64,000 nucleotides of DNA from Sterolibacterium sp. (lineage in GTDB: Bacteria > Pseudomonadota > Gammaproteobacteria > Burkholderiales > Rhodocyclaceae). Location: the NCBI GenBank assembly GCA_028713555.1, contig JAQTOA010000017.1, positions 1-64,000 of the forward strand, read 5' to 3'. The position numbers and the translations under genes are program-made. The notes beneath the pieces are model-generated. The model had not been told where the DNA came from. It searched no databases and saw nothing but the letters and a program-made list of their open reading frames with translations. This document shows positions 1 to 7,303 of this stretch, piece after piece (position 1 is the stretch's first letter; the number at the start of each line of letters is the position of its first letter).

Positions 1-125
1 TACGCAACACGCTGGAGAAGTTGCCGACCTGTCTCAACAGCCAGATTGATTCGCTGTTGCCGCTACGCTCGGAACCTGTACAGCAAACTCCGTCGTGAGT
101 GAACCTGGCAGGGCCTAACGCTTAC
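1..125 (+). mobile_element. Right end of an IS66-family insertion sequence (left part outside window)
   Basis: The window opens inside an IS66-type element. An open frame encoding a transposase C-terminus ends at 98. The sequence CGCTTAC at 119-125 is the reverse complement of GTAAGCG, which as I recall starts the inverted repeats of IS66-family elements. Directly after it begins host sequence encoding an interrupted NfeD-like protein. The element would therefore end at 125, and CGACGACC (126-133) would be one copy of the 8-bp target duplication typical of the family. The left end cannot be seen. Confidence 0.6.
3..98 (+). CDS. IS66-family transposase, C-terminal fragment (cut by window start)
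   Basis: Only the last 31 codons are visible. The readable stretch TLEKLPTCLNSQIDSLLP resembles the conserved C-terminal tail of IS66 TnpC transposases, where a leucine/proline helix is followed by an IDELLP-like motif. The stop codon lies at 96-98, 27 bp before the inferred inverted-repeat end, as expected for tnpC. The DDE catalytic part lies outside the window, so activity cannot be judged. The family assignment rests on this short motif plus the terminal repeat. Confidence 0.5.
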   Translation, partial: RNTLEKLPTCLNSQIDSLLPLRSEPVQQTPS

Positions 126-237
126 CGACGACCAGCCCGCCAAGCCCAAACCACACCAGCACGAAGGCCGGTACCGCAAGTTCCGCAAGAATCAGGGCAA
201 TTCCGGCAACCGCCCACTGCCACCAATCAAGTTGCAT
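115..237 (-). pseudogene. NfeD-like membrane protein, N-terminal remnant truncated by the IS66 element
   Basis: The minus strand from ATG at 237 encodes 40 residues beginning MQLDWWQWAVAGIALILAEL and continuing with VPAFVLVWFGLGGLVVGKR before a TAG. The WWxW start, the transmembrane helix, and the ELxxPxFVxxWFGLGGLVVG pattern match the N-terminus of NfeD/YbbK-type membrane proteins, usually about 140-150 residues long. The frame runs from host DNA into the IS66 end at 125 and stops in the element, so the C-terminal OB-fold domain is missing. NfeD proteins normally pair with a stomatin/SPFH protein (QmcA). No such gene is visible here. Confidence 0.6.
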
Positions 238-365
238 AAAACCGGCTCCACAATGATTTCCTGTGGCCGGCCAAACCCGGCCGCAGCGGTGTCGATAGCA
301 GGATTCAGAGAAGTTACTGCACGAACAACGAATAGACCACCGCCGCTATTCGGAGCATCCGCTCC

Positions 366-578
366 TCAGGCAGTAACGTTGACCACCCGGCCGGTGCGCT
401 GTCCTTGGGTATTCGTCACCGGTCTCGGCTGCTCAGTCGCCTGAGCTTGCTGCGGTTGGGCTTGTTTGGCCTTTGCGGTCTCTTCGGCTGGTTTCGCCGT
501 CTCGGCCTGCGGGGTCTGGCGTGACTGCAGTAGCTGTTGCGCTGCGCCGGTTGCTGAGCTGATTGCGTTGGTAGCCAT
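366..578 (-). CDS. Small hypothetical protein (70 aa), paralogue of its upstream neighbour
   Basis: A 70-residue protein of unknown function, rich in Gln, Ala and Thr, with no signal peptide or membrane helix. A clear ribosome-binding site (AAGGAG) precedes the ATG at 578. Its last 18 residues, PVTNTQGQRTGRVVNVTA, match the tail of the 131-residue protein encoded just upstream at 13 of 18 positions, and both proteins start with a short Ala/Ser-rich segment. The two genes are 20 bp apart on the same strand and are probably co-transcribed. The shared C-terminal tag suggests a common partner or sorting role, but no known family is recognised. Confidence 0.65.
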   Translation of the reverse strand: MATNAISSATGAAQQLLQSRQTPQAETAKPAEETAKAKQAQPQQAQATEQPRPVTNTQGQRTGRVVNVTA

Positions 579-598
579 GACTTCTCCTTGGTGACGGA

Positions 599-994
599 CT
601 AGGCCGTCGTGTTGACAATCTTTCCGGTAACCTGACCTTGGCTGTTGGTTACCGGTAAAGTGCTGGTGCTCGGTGTCGTCGATGTGGCTGCTTGTTCGCG
701 CACAAGCACCTGATCGACCGTCTTCGACAACTGTGCCACTGACTGCTGGGCAGTTCCTATGGCAGCCAGCCCTTGACGCGCCTGCCCGGCTTTGGTCTGG
801 GCCTGATCAGACTGAACCCACAGAGAGCGGGCATTCTCCTCTGCTCTATCCGCTACGCGCTGTGCGTCATTGGCCTGAGTCTTCAGCGACAGCGCCGCCT
901 GCTCAGCCTGGTCAGCATTGCGCTTCGCCTGCTGCAGCTTGAACTGCTGCCAGCCGTACTGGTTAGCACTGGAGATGGAGGAAACAGGGGCCAT
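599..994 (-). CDS. Hypothetical coiled-coil protein (131 aa) with shared C-terminal tag
   Basis: Residues about 12-90 are rich in Ala, Gln, Lys and Glu with heptad-like spacing (QQAKRNADQAEQAALSLKTQ and following), suggesting a helical coiled coil. A Ser/Thr/Pro linker and the tail PVTNSQGQVTGKIVNTTA follow; the tail is repeated in the 70-residue gene directly downstream. There is no signal peptide and no cysteine. The ATG at 994 follows a weak purine-rich site in an AT-rich leader. Function is unknown. The coiled coil plus conserved tag could indicate a structural or scaffold protein (inference). Confidence 0.65.
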   Translation of the reverse strand: MAPVSSISSANQYGWQQFKLQQAKRNADQAEQAALSLKTQANDAQRVADRAEENARSLWVQSDQAQTKAGQARQGLAAIGTAQQSVAQLSKTVDQVLVREQAATSTTPSTSTLPVTNSQGQVTGKIVNTTA

Positions 995-1353
995 CGTCGA
1001 CTCTAAGATTACATACTAAAATCATAGCCCTATAACCGACACAAAACAATACGCCTGCTGAGAGCTTTTGATTTGTCTAGTTCTAACGGGATGGAGGCCC
1101 TTTCCCGAAGCGACACCAAAGTTAAAAAATTGATTTTTTACAACAGGTTATACGAAAAAACATAGAGCTTACGGCAATTGGCGCTGATTTGGCAAAGAGG
1201 GTAATGCAACTGCATGGAATGGACAGCAGGGACTAAAATCAGCGCGCCCAAGTGCTTTCATACCGACCCATCGCGATCCTCCTTTTCGCGTGCTTGGCGG
1301 CTCACGCTTTGAAGTTTCCTCGATGGACTCACGTACGCGTCAAACTTATTACT
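995..1353. other. Intergenic region, AT-rich, no gene found
   Basis: No supported open frame. About 1040-1240 is AT-rich, including an A6/T6 stretch around 1124-1139, and it probably carries the promoter of the small minus-strand gene pair. The right part leads into the terminator of the hydrolase gene. Confidence 0.5.
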
Positions 1354-1376
1354 GCCCCCCGGCAGAGCCGGAGGGC
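1354..1376 (-). terminator. Hairpin terminator downstream of bamA
   Basis: On the minus strand an arm pairing AGCCCTCCGGC with GCCGGGGGGC around a TCT loop forms a stem of about 10 bp with one mismatch. It lies 40 bp after the hydrolase stop codon. The following bases are only mildly T-rich, so termination strength is uncertain. Confidence 0.5.
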
Positions 1377-1415
1377 TCCCCTATGTTGGTTTGGTTTTCG
1401 CTTTTGCTTCTTCGC

Positions 1416-2546
1416 TCATGACTTCGGTTTGGCCAACACCTGCTCGGCGAAATTATCATCGAACAGACTTCCCTTGGCGACCAGTTGCCGATACTTAACG
1501 AAGTCGATGACGTCCTTGCCGGTAACCTTCTTCGCATCGAAGGCGTTGAAGCCCAGCCATGCTTCGTGATTCATGTTGGCAGCCAGCCAGTGGCGGTTGG
1601 CGAGCTTCATCTGATCCCAGAAGAATTTCTTCTTGGCGCGAATACCGTCGATAGACTTGATCAGGCAACCGGGGAAGAGATTAGTGAATTTCCAGACCAG
1701 GGCATTCACCTCCTTGTCCAGCAGTTCGAAGTCAACTGTACACTGAGCCATCAACTCCTTGGCCTTGGCTGCTTCCTCCTTGGCAACCGGCTCGCCGTAA
1801 ACAATCTCTCCGTCATCAACATAAGTGTCGGTGCGCACCAGCGGGTTCCTTACCCACTTGCCATCCTTTTTCAGCACCGGCACGGCCTTGGTGATCAGCC
1901 CCTTGGCCTTCATCTTGTAGGCGCCCCAGGTTTCGCAGGAGACACAGTTGTACATGGAATCTTCCATGGAGAGAAACCACGGCAAAAAGTCGGTAGAACC
2001 GCCATCGGGTGCTGATCCGTGTTTGGGGCCAGCCTGGCCGTAAATCGCCAGGTCAGAGGAGAGCGTAATATCCGTCGCCATGCCGATTTCCTGACCGCCC
2101 GCCACGCGCATGCCATTGACGCGACAGATGACCGGCTTCTTGCAATTCAGGATGGCGTCGACCATGGCATTGAACAAATCCATGTATTCGCCATATTCAT
2201 TGGGGCGCTTGGAATAATAGGAGGAGTACTCGGAGGTATTCCCGCCGGTACAAAAGGCCTTGTCGCCGACCGCCGTAAATACCGCGGCGACAATCTTGCG
2301 ATCGCTGGAAGCACGCTGGAAACCCGCAATCACGCCCTTGACCATCTCGGTGGTGTAAGAGTTGTACTGCCCCGGATTGTTGAGCCAGATCCAGGCGGAG
2401 TAGATGCCGGAAACTACCTGACCCTTTTCATCCATCACCGGGCGCTCCTCATAGATGACGGTCGGTGCATCCTTGCCAAAGTGGCTGTCGTCGAACAACC
2501 GGTGATCCTTGAGTCCGTTCTCCCTGCGTAACCATTCCAATGCCAT
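1416..2546 (-). CDS. bamA: 6-oxocyclohex-1-ene-1-carbonyl-CoA hydrolase (BamA/Oah)
   Basis: This cytoplasmic crotonase-family enzyme opens the ring in anaerobic benzoyl-CoA degradation. It hydrolyses 6-oxocyclohex-1-ene-1-carbonyl-CoA to 3-hydroxypimelyl-CoA. At 376 residues it matches Thauera Oah and Geobacter BamA. Visible signatures are AFCTGGNTSEYSSYY (about 97-111), the oxyanion/crotonase segment CRVNGMRVAGGQEIGMATD (about 141-159) and KHGSAPDGGSTDFLPWFL (about 175-192). The ATG at 2546 follows AAGGAG. The gene stands alone: no benzoyl-CoA reductase or dehydrogenase genes flank it. A half-conserved FNR-like sequence (TTATTCGCGATCAA on the minus strand, near 2682-2695) lies about 140 bp upstream and could give anaerobic control, but this is weak. 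Confidence 0.95.
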   Translation of the reverse strand: MALEWLRRENGLKDHRLFDDSHFGKDAPTVIYEERPVMDEKGQVVSGIYSAWIWLNNPGQYNSYTTEMVKGVIAGFQRASSDRKIVAAVFTAVGDKAFCTGGNTSEYSSYYSKRPNEYGEYMDLFNAMVDAILNCKKPVICRVNGMRVAGGQEIGMATDITLSSDLAIYGQAGPKHGSAPDGGSTDFLPWFLSMEDSMYNCVSCETWGAYKMKAKGLITKAVPVLKKDGKWVRNPLVRTDTYVDDGEIVYGEPVAKEEAAKAKELMAQCTVDFELLDKEVNALVWKFTNLFPGCLIKSIDGIRAKKKFFWDQMKLANRHWLAANMNHEAWLGFNAFDAKKVTGKDVIDFVKYRQLVAKGSLFDDNFAEQVLAKPKS

Positions 2547-2758
2547 ACAGTTCTCCTTGAAGGTTAATAGTCTATGTGCGATTTAAAAATCCGGGGTGAG
2601 CACCACGCGCTTGGTCAATGACCTATTGCCGTCTCTTAGTCTCGCTGGTTGCCGAGTAAATGACCATCTGTAATTTTAACATTGATCGCGAATAACGGCG
2701 AGGCAGGCCGCGTTGATGCGCTGTCGACAGGACTAATAGTTGCTGGCATGTTCGACTT

Positions 2759-3047
2759 CTAATGCCGCTTGAGCAGCAAGTCGCCGAAATGCATCACCAA
2801 CCCCAAGGCGGGAAAAATGATCATCAGTATCCCGACGATAATCGATGTCGTACAACCGACAACCAGGAAATATCTCAAATTCTCGACGATCCAGAAGACC
2901 TAGCCCGCCGGCAACCTGAGATTAAGCACGGCAACGATCGCCGCATTGCCAACGCCGACGACAAACGCGATGCCGTCAATGAAGAAAAAACCAGACGAAA
3001 GCTGGGGCGATCAGCTGATCAATGCTGTAATTGCTGAAGCGCGGCAT
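2759..3047 (-). pseudogene. Decayed small membrane protein gene (one frameshift, one stop)
   Basis: An ATG at 3047 with a good ribosome-binding site (GGGGGAGTGTC) starts MPRFSNYSIDQLIAPAFVWF and then hits a stop. If one base is removed from the six-base homopolymer at 2985-2990 the frame continues as FFIDGIAFVVGVGNAAIVAV and so on. It then meets a TAG at 2900-2902 and ends after two more hydrophobic segments with LLLKRH and a stop at 2759. The intact product would be about 95 residues with three or four membrane helices. The family is not recognised. The segment length of 3n+1 fits a single inserted base. A sequencing error in the homopolymer could explain the shift but not the extra in-frame TAG. 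Confidence 0.55.
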
Positions 3048-3264
3048 GACACTCCCCCGGTCTGGTTCCGACCACCGTCGCCTTGCGGCGGGTCAATCGG
3101 AGATTGTTGAGAAGTTGCTGCTCGGCCGATTATGGACAGGCAGTTATCTGGTCAAGCGTGGTGTTCACGCACAGCTTTGAAAAACGAACACCTGCTGGAG
3201 GTTGAATTGGAACACCTTCCGTGCTATAAGGCCATTATGACTAACGAGTAGGAGGAAGTGCATT

Positions 3265-3690
3265 ATGGCAACGACCATCAAAGCGCCAAAGTCGGCCAAG
3301 ACAACGGCTGTTGCGACGCAGAAGGCTGCGCCGCGCGGCAGCGTCAAAGCGAAAGCAAAGACTGCGGCCATAGCGGCAAAGCCGGCGAAGGTCGCTGTCC
3401 GGAAAGCCAGTCCCGCCAAAGTGGCCGCGCCTAAGGTCGCCGCATCCAAGGTCGCCACACCTAAGCCGATAGTCAAGGCTGTTGCGCGCCCACCGCAGCA
3501 GCCGGCCAAGACGGCGCCGATGCCCGCCAAGCTGCAGATTTCCGGGGAGCAACGCCGGCACTACGTCGAAGTAGCAGCCTACTTTATCGCCGAGCGCAAC
3601 GGCTTTTCGGCGACCAGCGCGCTTGACCACTGGACCCAAGCCGAAGCGGAAATTGACCGCTTGCTCAAGGAGGGCAGGCTCAACGCCTGA
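3265..3690 (+). CDS. Lys/Ala-rich protein with C-terminal DUF2934 domain
   Basis: The 141-residue protein has two parts. Residues 1-90 are a low-complexity Lys/Ala/Pro tail with repeated AKVA/PKVA units, resembling histone H1-like bacterial proteins. Residues about 95-141 (RHYVEVAAYFIAERNGF through WTQAEAEIDRLLKEG) form a DUF2934 domain, a short helical module common in Proteobacteria and of unknown role. The basic tail suggests nucleic-acid binding (inference). A strong AGGAGGAAG site precedes the ATG at 3265. It converges on glgB with only 12 bp between the stop codons and no clear terminator. Confidence 0.8.
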   Translation: MATTIKAPKSAKTTAVATQKAAPRGSVKAKAKTAAIAAKPAKVAVRKASPAKVAAPKVAASKVATPKPIVKAVARPPQQPAKTAPMPAKLQISGEQRRHYVEVAAYFIAERNGFSATSALDHWTQAEAEIDRLLKEGRLNA

Positions 3691-3702
3691 TCGCCTAAGC
3701 GA

Positions 3703-5916
3703 CTAGAGCAGCATGGCGGGTGTGATCACGATGCCTGCCAGTGGCGGCAGAGTCAGCGTCAAACTGGCGGAAAGATTCATCCAGGGCTGAGGTACCGCCT
3801 GTAATAATTGCGGGCCATTACCCAGGTTGCTACCTCCGTAATACTGCGAATCGGTGTTCAGCAGTTCACGATAGTTCCCGGGCCGCGGCACGCCAATGCA
3901 ATAATCCTGGCGCGGTACCGGCGTGAAATTGAAGACAACCACGACGAAGCTGCCACTCCTTGCAAAACGCAGCCAACTAAGCACCGACTGTTCGCTATCG
4001 TGACAATCGATCCAAGAAAAACCTTGATCCGAAAAATCCAGATCATGCAAGGCAGGGTGTTCCAGGTAAATCCGGTTCAAATCGCGCACCAGGCGCTGCA
4101 CGCCGGCGTTGGCGGGATTCTCCAGCAACCCCCAGGGCAGTTCCTCGCCGCTGTACCACTCGTTCAACTGGGCGATCTCGCCGCCCATGAAGCCGAGCTT
4201 CTTGCCGGGCTGGGCCATCTGGTAGGCCAACAACAAACGAAGATTGGCGTAGCGTTGCCACTCGTCGCCGGGCATCTTTTCGAGCAGCGAACGCTTACCA
4301 TGCACCACTTCGTCGTGCGACAGCGGCAAGACGAAATTCTCGGTATAAGCGTAGAGCTGACCGAAAGTCAGGCGGTCATGGTGGTAGCGGCGATGAACCG
4401 GATCCTTCTCCATGTAGTCGAGCGTGTCGTTCATCCAGCCCATGTTCCACTTCATCGAGAAACCCAGCCCGCCCAGATGCACCGGGCGCGACACCATCGG
4501 CCAGGCTGTCGATTCCTCGGCAATCGTCAAGGCGCCGGGGAAATCGTGATGCACCATGGTATTCAGTTCCTGCAGGAACTGAATGGCTTCGAGATTTTCA
4601 CGCCCACCGTGGCGATTCGGCAACCATTCGCCGGCCTTGCGCGAATAGTCGAGATACAGCATCGAGGCGACCGCATCGACGCGCAGAGCGTCGGCATGAA
4701 ACTCGGCCAGCCAGTAATGCGCACTGGAGAGCAGAAAACTCTTGACCTCGTTGCGGCCGAAATTAAAAACGAAGGTGCCCCAATCGGGTTGCAGCTTGAG
4801 GCGCGGGTCCTCGTGCTCATACAGGGCCGTGCCGTCGAAATGCGCCAAGGCGAAAGTATCGGCGGGGAAATGTCCCGGCACCCAGTCGAGGATCACGCCC
4901 AGACCGGCCTGGTGACAAGCGTCGATCAGAAAGCGCAAATCGTCGGGCGTGCCGAAGCGCGAGGTCGGCGCGAAGTGGCCGGTGCTTTGGTAGCCCCACG
5001 ACTCGTCGAGCGGATGCTCCATGAGGGGCATAAACTCGATATGGGTGTATGCAAGATCGCGGACATAAGGAATCAGCCGCGCGGCAAGCTCGCGATAGCC
5101 GTAAAAACTCCCGTCCGGATGGCGCATCCAGGAACCGGCATGCACTTCATAGATCGACAGCGGCGCATGCTGCCAGTCCCAGCGGGCGCGTTGTTCCAGC
5201 CATTCGCGATCGCCCCAGGCATATCCCGAGGGGCTAGCGACGCGCGCCGCCGTGGCCGGACGCGGCTCGAACTGGCGCGCGTAAGGATCAGCCTTGACGC
5301 CGATGGCGCCGCTGTGGCGGTTGCGGATCTCGAATTTGTAAAGCGCGCCGTTCTCCAGCCCGGGGATGAACAATGCCCAGACGCCGCTGGCGCCCAATGT
5401 CGCCATCGGATGGACGCGACCGTCCCAACGGTTGAAATCGCCCACTACCGAAACCCGCCCGGCATTCGGCGCCCACACCCGAAAGTTCACGCCGGCGATG
5501 CCGGAGCGAGTTTCCGGCCGCGCGCCGAGCAGGTGATAAGCTTGGAAGTTGCGCCCTTCGTTGAACAGATACAGATCGTCGGCCGGCGCTTCGGGCGGGA
5601 AGGCATAGGCGTCATGCAGCCGTTGCGGCGTGCCGTCCTCATCGACGATCAGTTGATACTCCGGCTGCGCTGGTCCGGCCCCCGGCGCGCTGCTTGGCAA
5701 ACTCCCGCGCCACTCGAACACGCCCGCAGCGTGGATGCGCGTCAGCACGGCCGGCTCAGCCACGCCCGGCCATGCCACGGCCACGCTGCGCGCATGAGGA
5801 CGAAATACGCGCAACACCCAGACGACGCCCTCATGATGCAGACCGAGCAGGCGGAACGGGTTGTGCTCGCGGGACTCAAGCAGCGATCGCAGGGACTTGT
5901 CAACCATAAGGGGCAT
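3703..5916 (-). CDS. glgB: 1,4-alpha-glucan branching enzyme GlgB
   Basis: Transfers alpha-1,4-glucan segments to form alpha-1,6 branches in glycogen. The 737-residue length is full for the family. An N-terminal domain of about 110 residues is followed by a CBM48 segment ([20 protein letters not shown], about 145-165), the GH13 barrel and a C-terminal beta domain. The catalytic aspartate lies in [11 protein letters not shown], the glutamate in [11 protein letters not shown], and the third acidic motif is [12 protein letters not shown]. The gene is transcribed away from glgC and the rest of the glycogen operon, with 76 bp of shared upstream DNA. The start could also be the second ATG, 9 bp further in. 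Confidence 0.95.
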   Translation of the reverse strand: MPLMVDKSLRSLLESREHNPFRLLGLHHEGVVWVLRVFRPHARSVAVAWPGVAEPAVLTRIHAAGVFEWRGSLPSSAPGAGPAQPEYQLIVDEDGTPQRLHDAYAFPPEAPADDLYLFNEGRNFQAYHLLGARPETRSGIAGVNFRVWAPNAGRVSVVGDFNRWDGRVHPMATLGASGVWALFIPGLENGALYKFEIRNRHSGAIGVKADPYARQFEPRPATAARVASPSGYAWGDREWLEQRARWDWQHAPLSIYEVHAGSWMRHPDGSFYGYRELAARLIPYVRDLAYTHIEFMPLMEHPLDESWGYQSTGHFAPTSRFGTPDDLRFLIDACHQAGLGVILDWVPGHFPADTFALAHFDGTALYEHEDPRLKLQPDWGTFVFNFGRNEVKSFLLSSAHYWLAEFHADALRVDAVASMLYLDYSRKAGEWLPNRHGGRENLEAIQFLQELNTMVHHDFPGALTIAEESTAWPMVSRPVHLGGLGFSMKWNMGWMNDTLDYMEKDPVHRRYHHDRLTFGQLYAYTENFVLPLSHDEVVHGKRSLLEKMPGDEWQRYANLRLLLAYQMAQPGKKLGFMGGEIAQLNEWYSGEELPWGLLENPANAGVQRLVRDLNRIYLEHPALHDLDFSDQGFSWIDCHDSEQSVLSWLRFARSGSFVVVVFNFTPVPRQDYCIGVPRPGNYRELLNTDSQYYGGSNLGNGPQLLQAVPQPWMNLSASLTLTLPPLAGIVITPAMLL

Positions 5917-5943
5917 CTGGATTAGATTGGAAGAAGCAGCTAT

Positions 5944-5956
5944 TGTAGCGGCTACA
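5944..5956. promoter_or_regulatory. 13-bp palindrome in the glgB/glgC divergent promoter region
   Basis: TGTAGCGGCTACA is a perfect inverted repeat (6-bp arms, 1-bp centre) lying between the divergent glgB and glgC starts, 37 bp before the glgC ATG. Its size and central GC are reminiscent of LacI-family operators. No such regulator is encoded nearby, so a role in co-regulating both directions is only a suggestion. Confidence 0.35.
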
Positions 5957-5992
5957 TGAAATCACATTCGAGAAGTCACCACGGAAAATCAC

Positions 5993-7300
5993 ATGCAATC
6001 ATACAAGTCGACTGATTCACAAGGAAATCCCGCGCACAACGGGCACCTCACACGCTCCGCTTTCGCCTTTGTGCTGGCTGGGGGCCGGGGTACTCGCCTG
6101 TTGCAACTGACCGACTGGCGCTCGAAACCGGCGGTGCCGTTTGGCGGAAAATTTCGCATTATCGATTTCACCCTGTCGAATTGCGTTAACTCGGGGATTC
6201 GGCGCATCGGCGTGGCCACCCAGTACAAGGCGCAAAGCCTGATCCACCACTTGCAACGCGGCTGGAGTTTTCTCGACGGACGCTTCGACGAATTCATCGA
6301 CCTGCTGCCGGCGCAGCAACAGGTCGCAGAAAACTGGTACATGGGAACCGCCGATGCCGTCTTCCAGAATCTCGATGTCCTGCGCCGCAACCAGCCGAAA
6401 TACGTGTTCATCCTCTCCGGCGATCATGTCTATAAAATGGATTATGGACAAATGCTGGCGAAACACATACAGACCAACGCCGATCTAACCGTGGCCTGCA
6501 TCGACGTGCCGATCGAGGAAGCCAGCGCCTTCGGCGTCATCGGCCAGGACGAAAATCAGCGCATCCTCAGCTTCACCGAAAAGCCGAAGGATCCCCAGCC
6601 GATTCCCGGAAAACCTGGTCGAGCCATGGCCAGCATGGGAGTCTATGTTTTCAATACCGAGTTTCTCTATGAACAGCTGATTCGCGACAGCGACGAACGC
6701 AGCTCCACGCACGACTTCGGCAAGGATCTGATCCCCTATGTGATATCGCGCTACCGTGTGTTCGCGCATAATTTCACCGAGAGCTGTGTCGGCATGAAGC
6801 ACGAGCAGCCGGACGAAACGCCTTATTGGCGCGATGTCGGCACCATCGACGCCTATTGGGAAGCCAACATGGAGCTGACCAAGGTGACGCCCAGCCTGAA
6901 CATCTACGACGAGGATTGGCCAATCTGGACCCATCAGGAGCAACTGCCGCCGGCCAAGTTCGTTTTCGACGACGACGGACGGCGCGGGATGGCGATTGAC
7001 TCGCTGGTTTCCGGCGGCAACATCATCAGCGGCGCGGTAGTGCGGCGCTCGATGCTGTTTTCGCGAGTCCGCGTACATAGCTACGCGACGGTCGAGGATT
7101 CGGTCATCCTGCCCAAAGTTGACATCGGCCGCAGCGCCAAGTTGCGGCGTGTGATCGTTGACAAACACTGCCACATTCCCGAAGGATTGGTGGCGGGCTA
7201 CGATGCGGAGGAAGATCGCCAGCGTTTTCACGTTACCGGAAAGGGTATCACCCTGATTACCCCCGAAATGCTCGGCCAGCATGCCCACTACCTTCGCTGA
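5993..7300 (+). CDS. glgC: Glucose-1-phosphate adenylyltransferase GlgC
   Basis: Makes ADP-glucose from ATP and glucose-1-phosphate, the committed step of glycogen synthesis. At 435 residues it matches the bacterial family (about 430). Signatures: the nucleotide-binding loop [12 protein letters not shown] (about 29-40), [20 protein letters not shown], and the sugar-phosphate segment [17 protein letters not shown]-terminal left-handed beta-helix holds the allosteric region ([20 protein letters not shown]). First gene of a plus-strand operon: the GH57 gene begins 3 bp after its stop. Confidence 0.96.
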   Translation: MQSYKSTDSQGNPAHNGHLTRSAFAFVLAGGRGTRLLQLTDWRSKPAVPFGGKFRIIDFTLSNCVNSGIRRIGVATQYKAQSLIHHLQRGWSFLDGRFDEFIDLLPAQQQVAENWYMGTADAVFQNLDVLRRNQPKYVFILSGDHVYKMDYGQMLAKHIQTNADLTVACIDVPIEEASAFGVIGQDENQRILSFTEKPKDPQPIPGKPGRAMASMGVYVFNTEFLYEQLIRDSDERSSTHDFGKDLIPYVISRYRVFAHNFTESCVGMKHEQPDETPYWRDVGTIDAYWEANMELTKVTPSLNIYDEDWPIWTHQEQLPPAKFVFDDDGRRGMAIDSLVSGGNIISGAVVRRSMLFSRVRVHSYATVEDSVILPKVDIGRSAKLRRVIVDKHCHIPEGLVAGYDAEEDRQRFHVTGKGITLITPEMLGQHAHYLR

Positions 7301-7303
7301 AGC

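Noticed and set aside
1124-1139. A6/T6 dyad as a possible terminator or FNR site
   Set aside because: It is simple AT-rich sequence without a GC stem, and the match to an FNR box is poor.
2762-3037. 91-codon plus-strand frame with Asp/Arg-rich product
   Set aside because: No ribosome-binding site and a composition typical of antisense reading. The minus strand shows a ribosome-binding site and membrane helices, so the region is better explained as a decayed minus-strand gene.
3808-5925. 705-codon open frame on the plus strand opposite glgB
   Set aside because: It is the antisense shadow of glgB. The protein shows no domain pattern, and the opposite strand has all branching-enzyme motifs.
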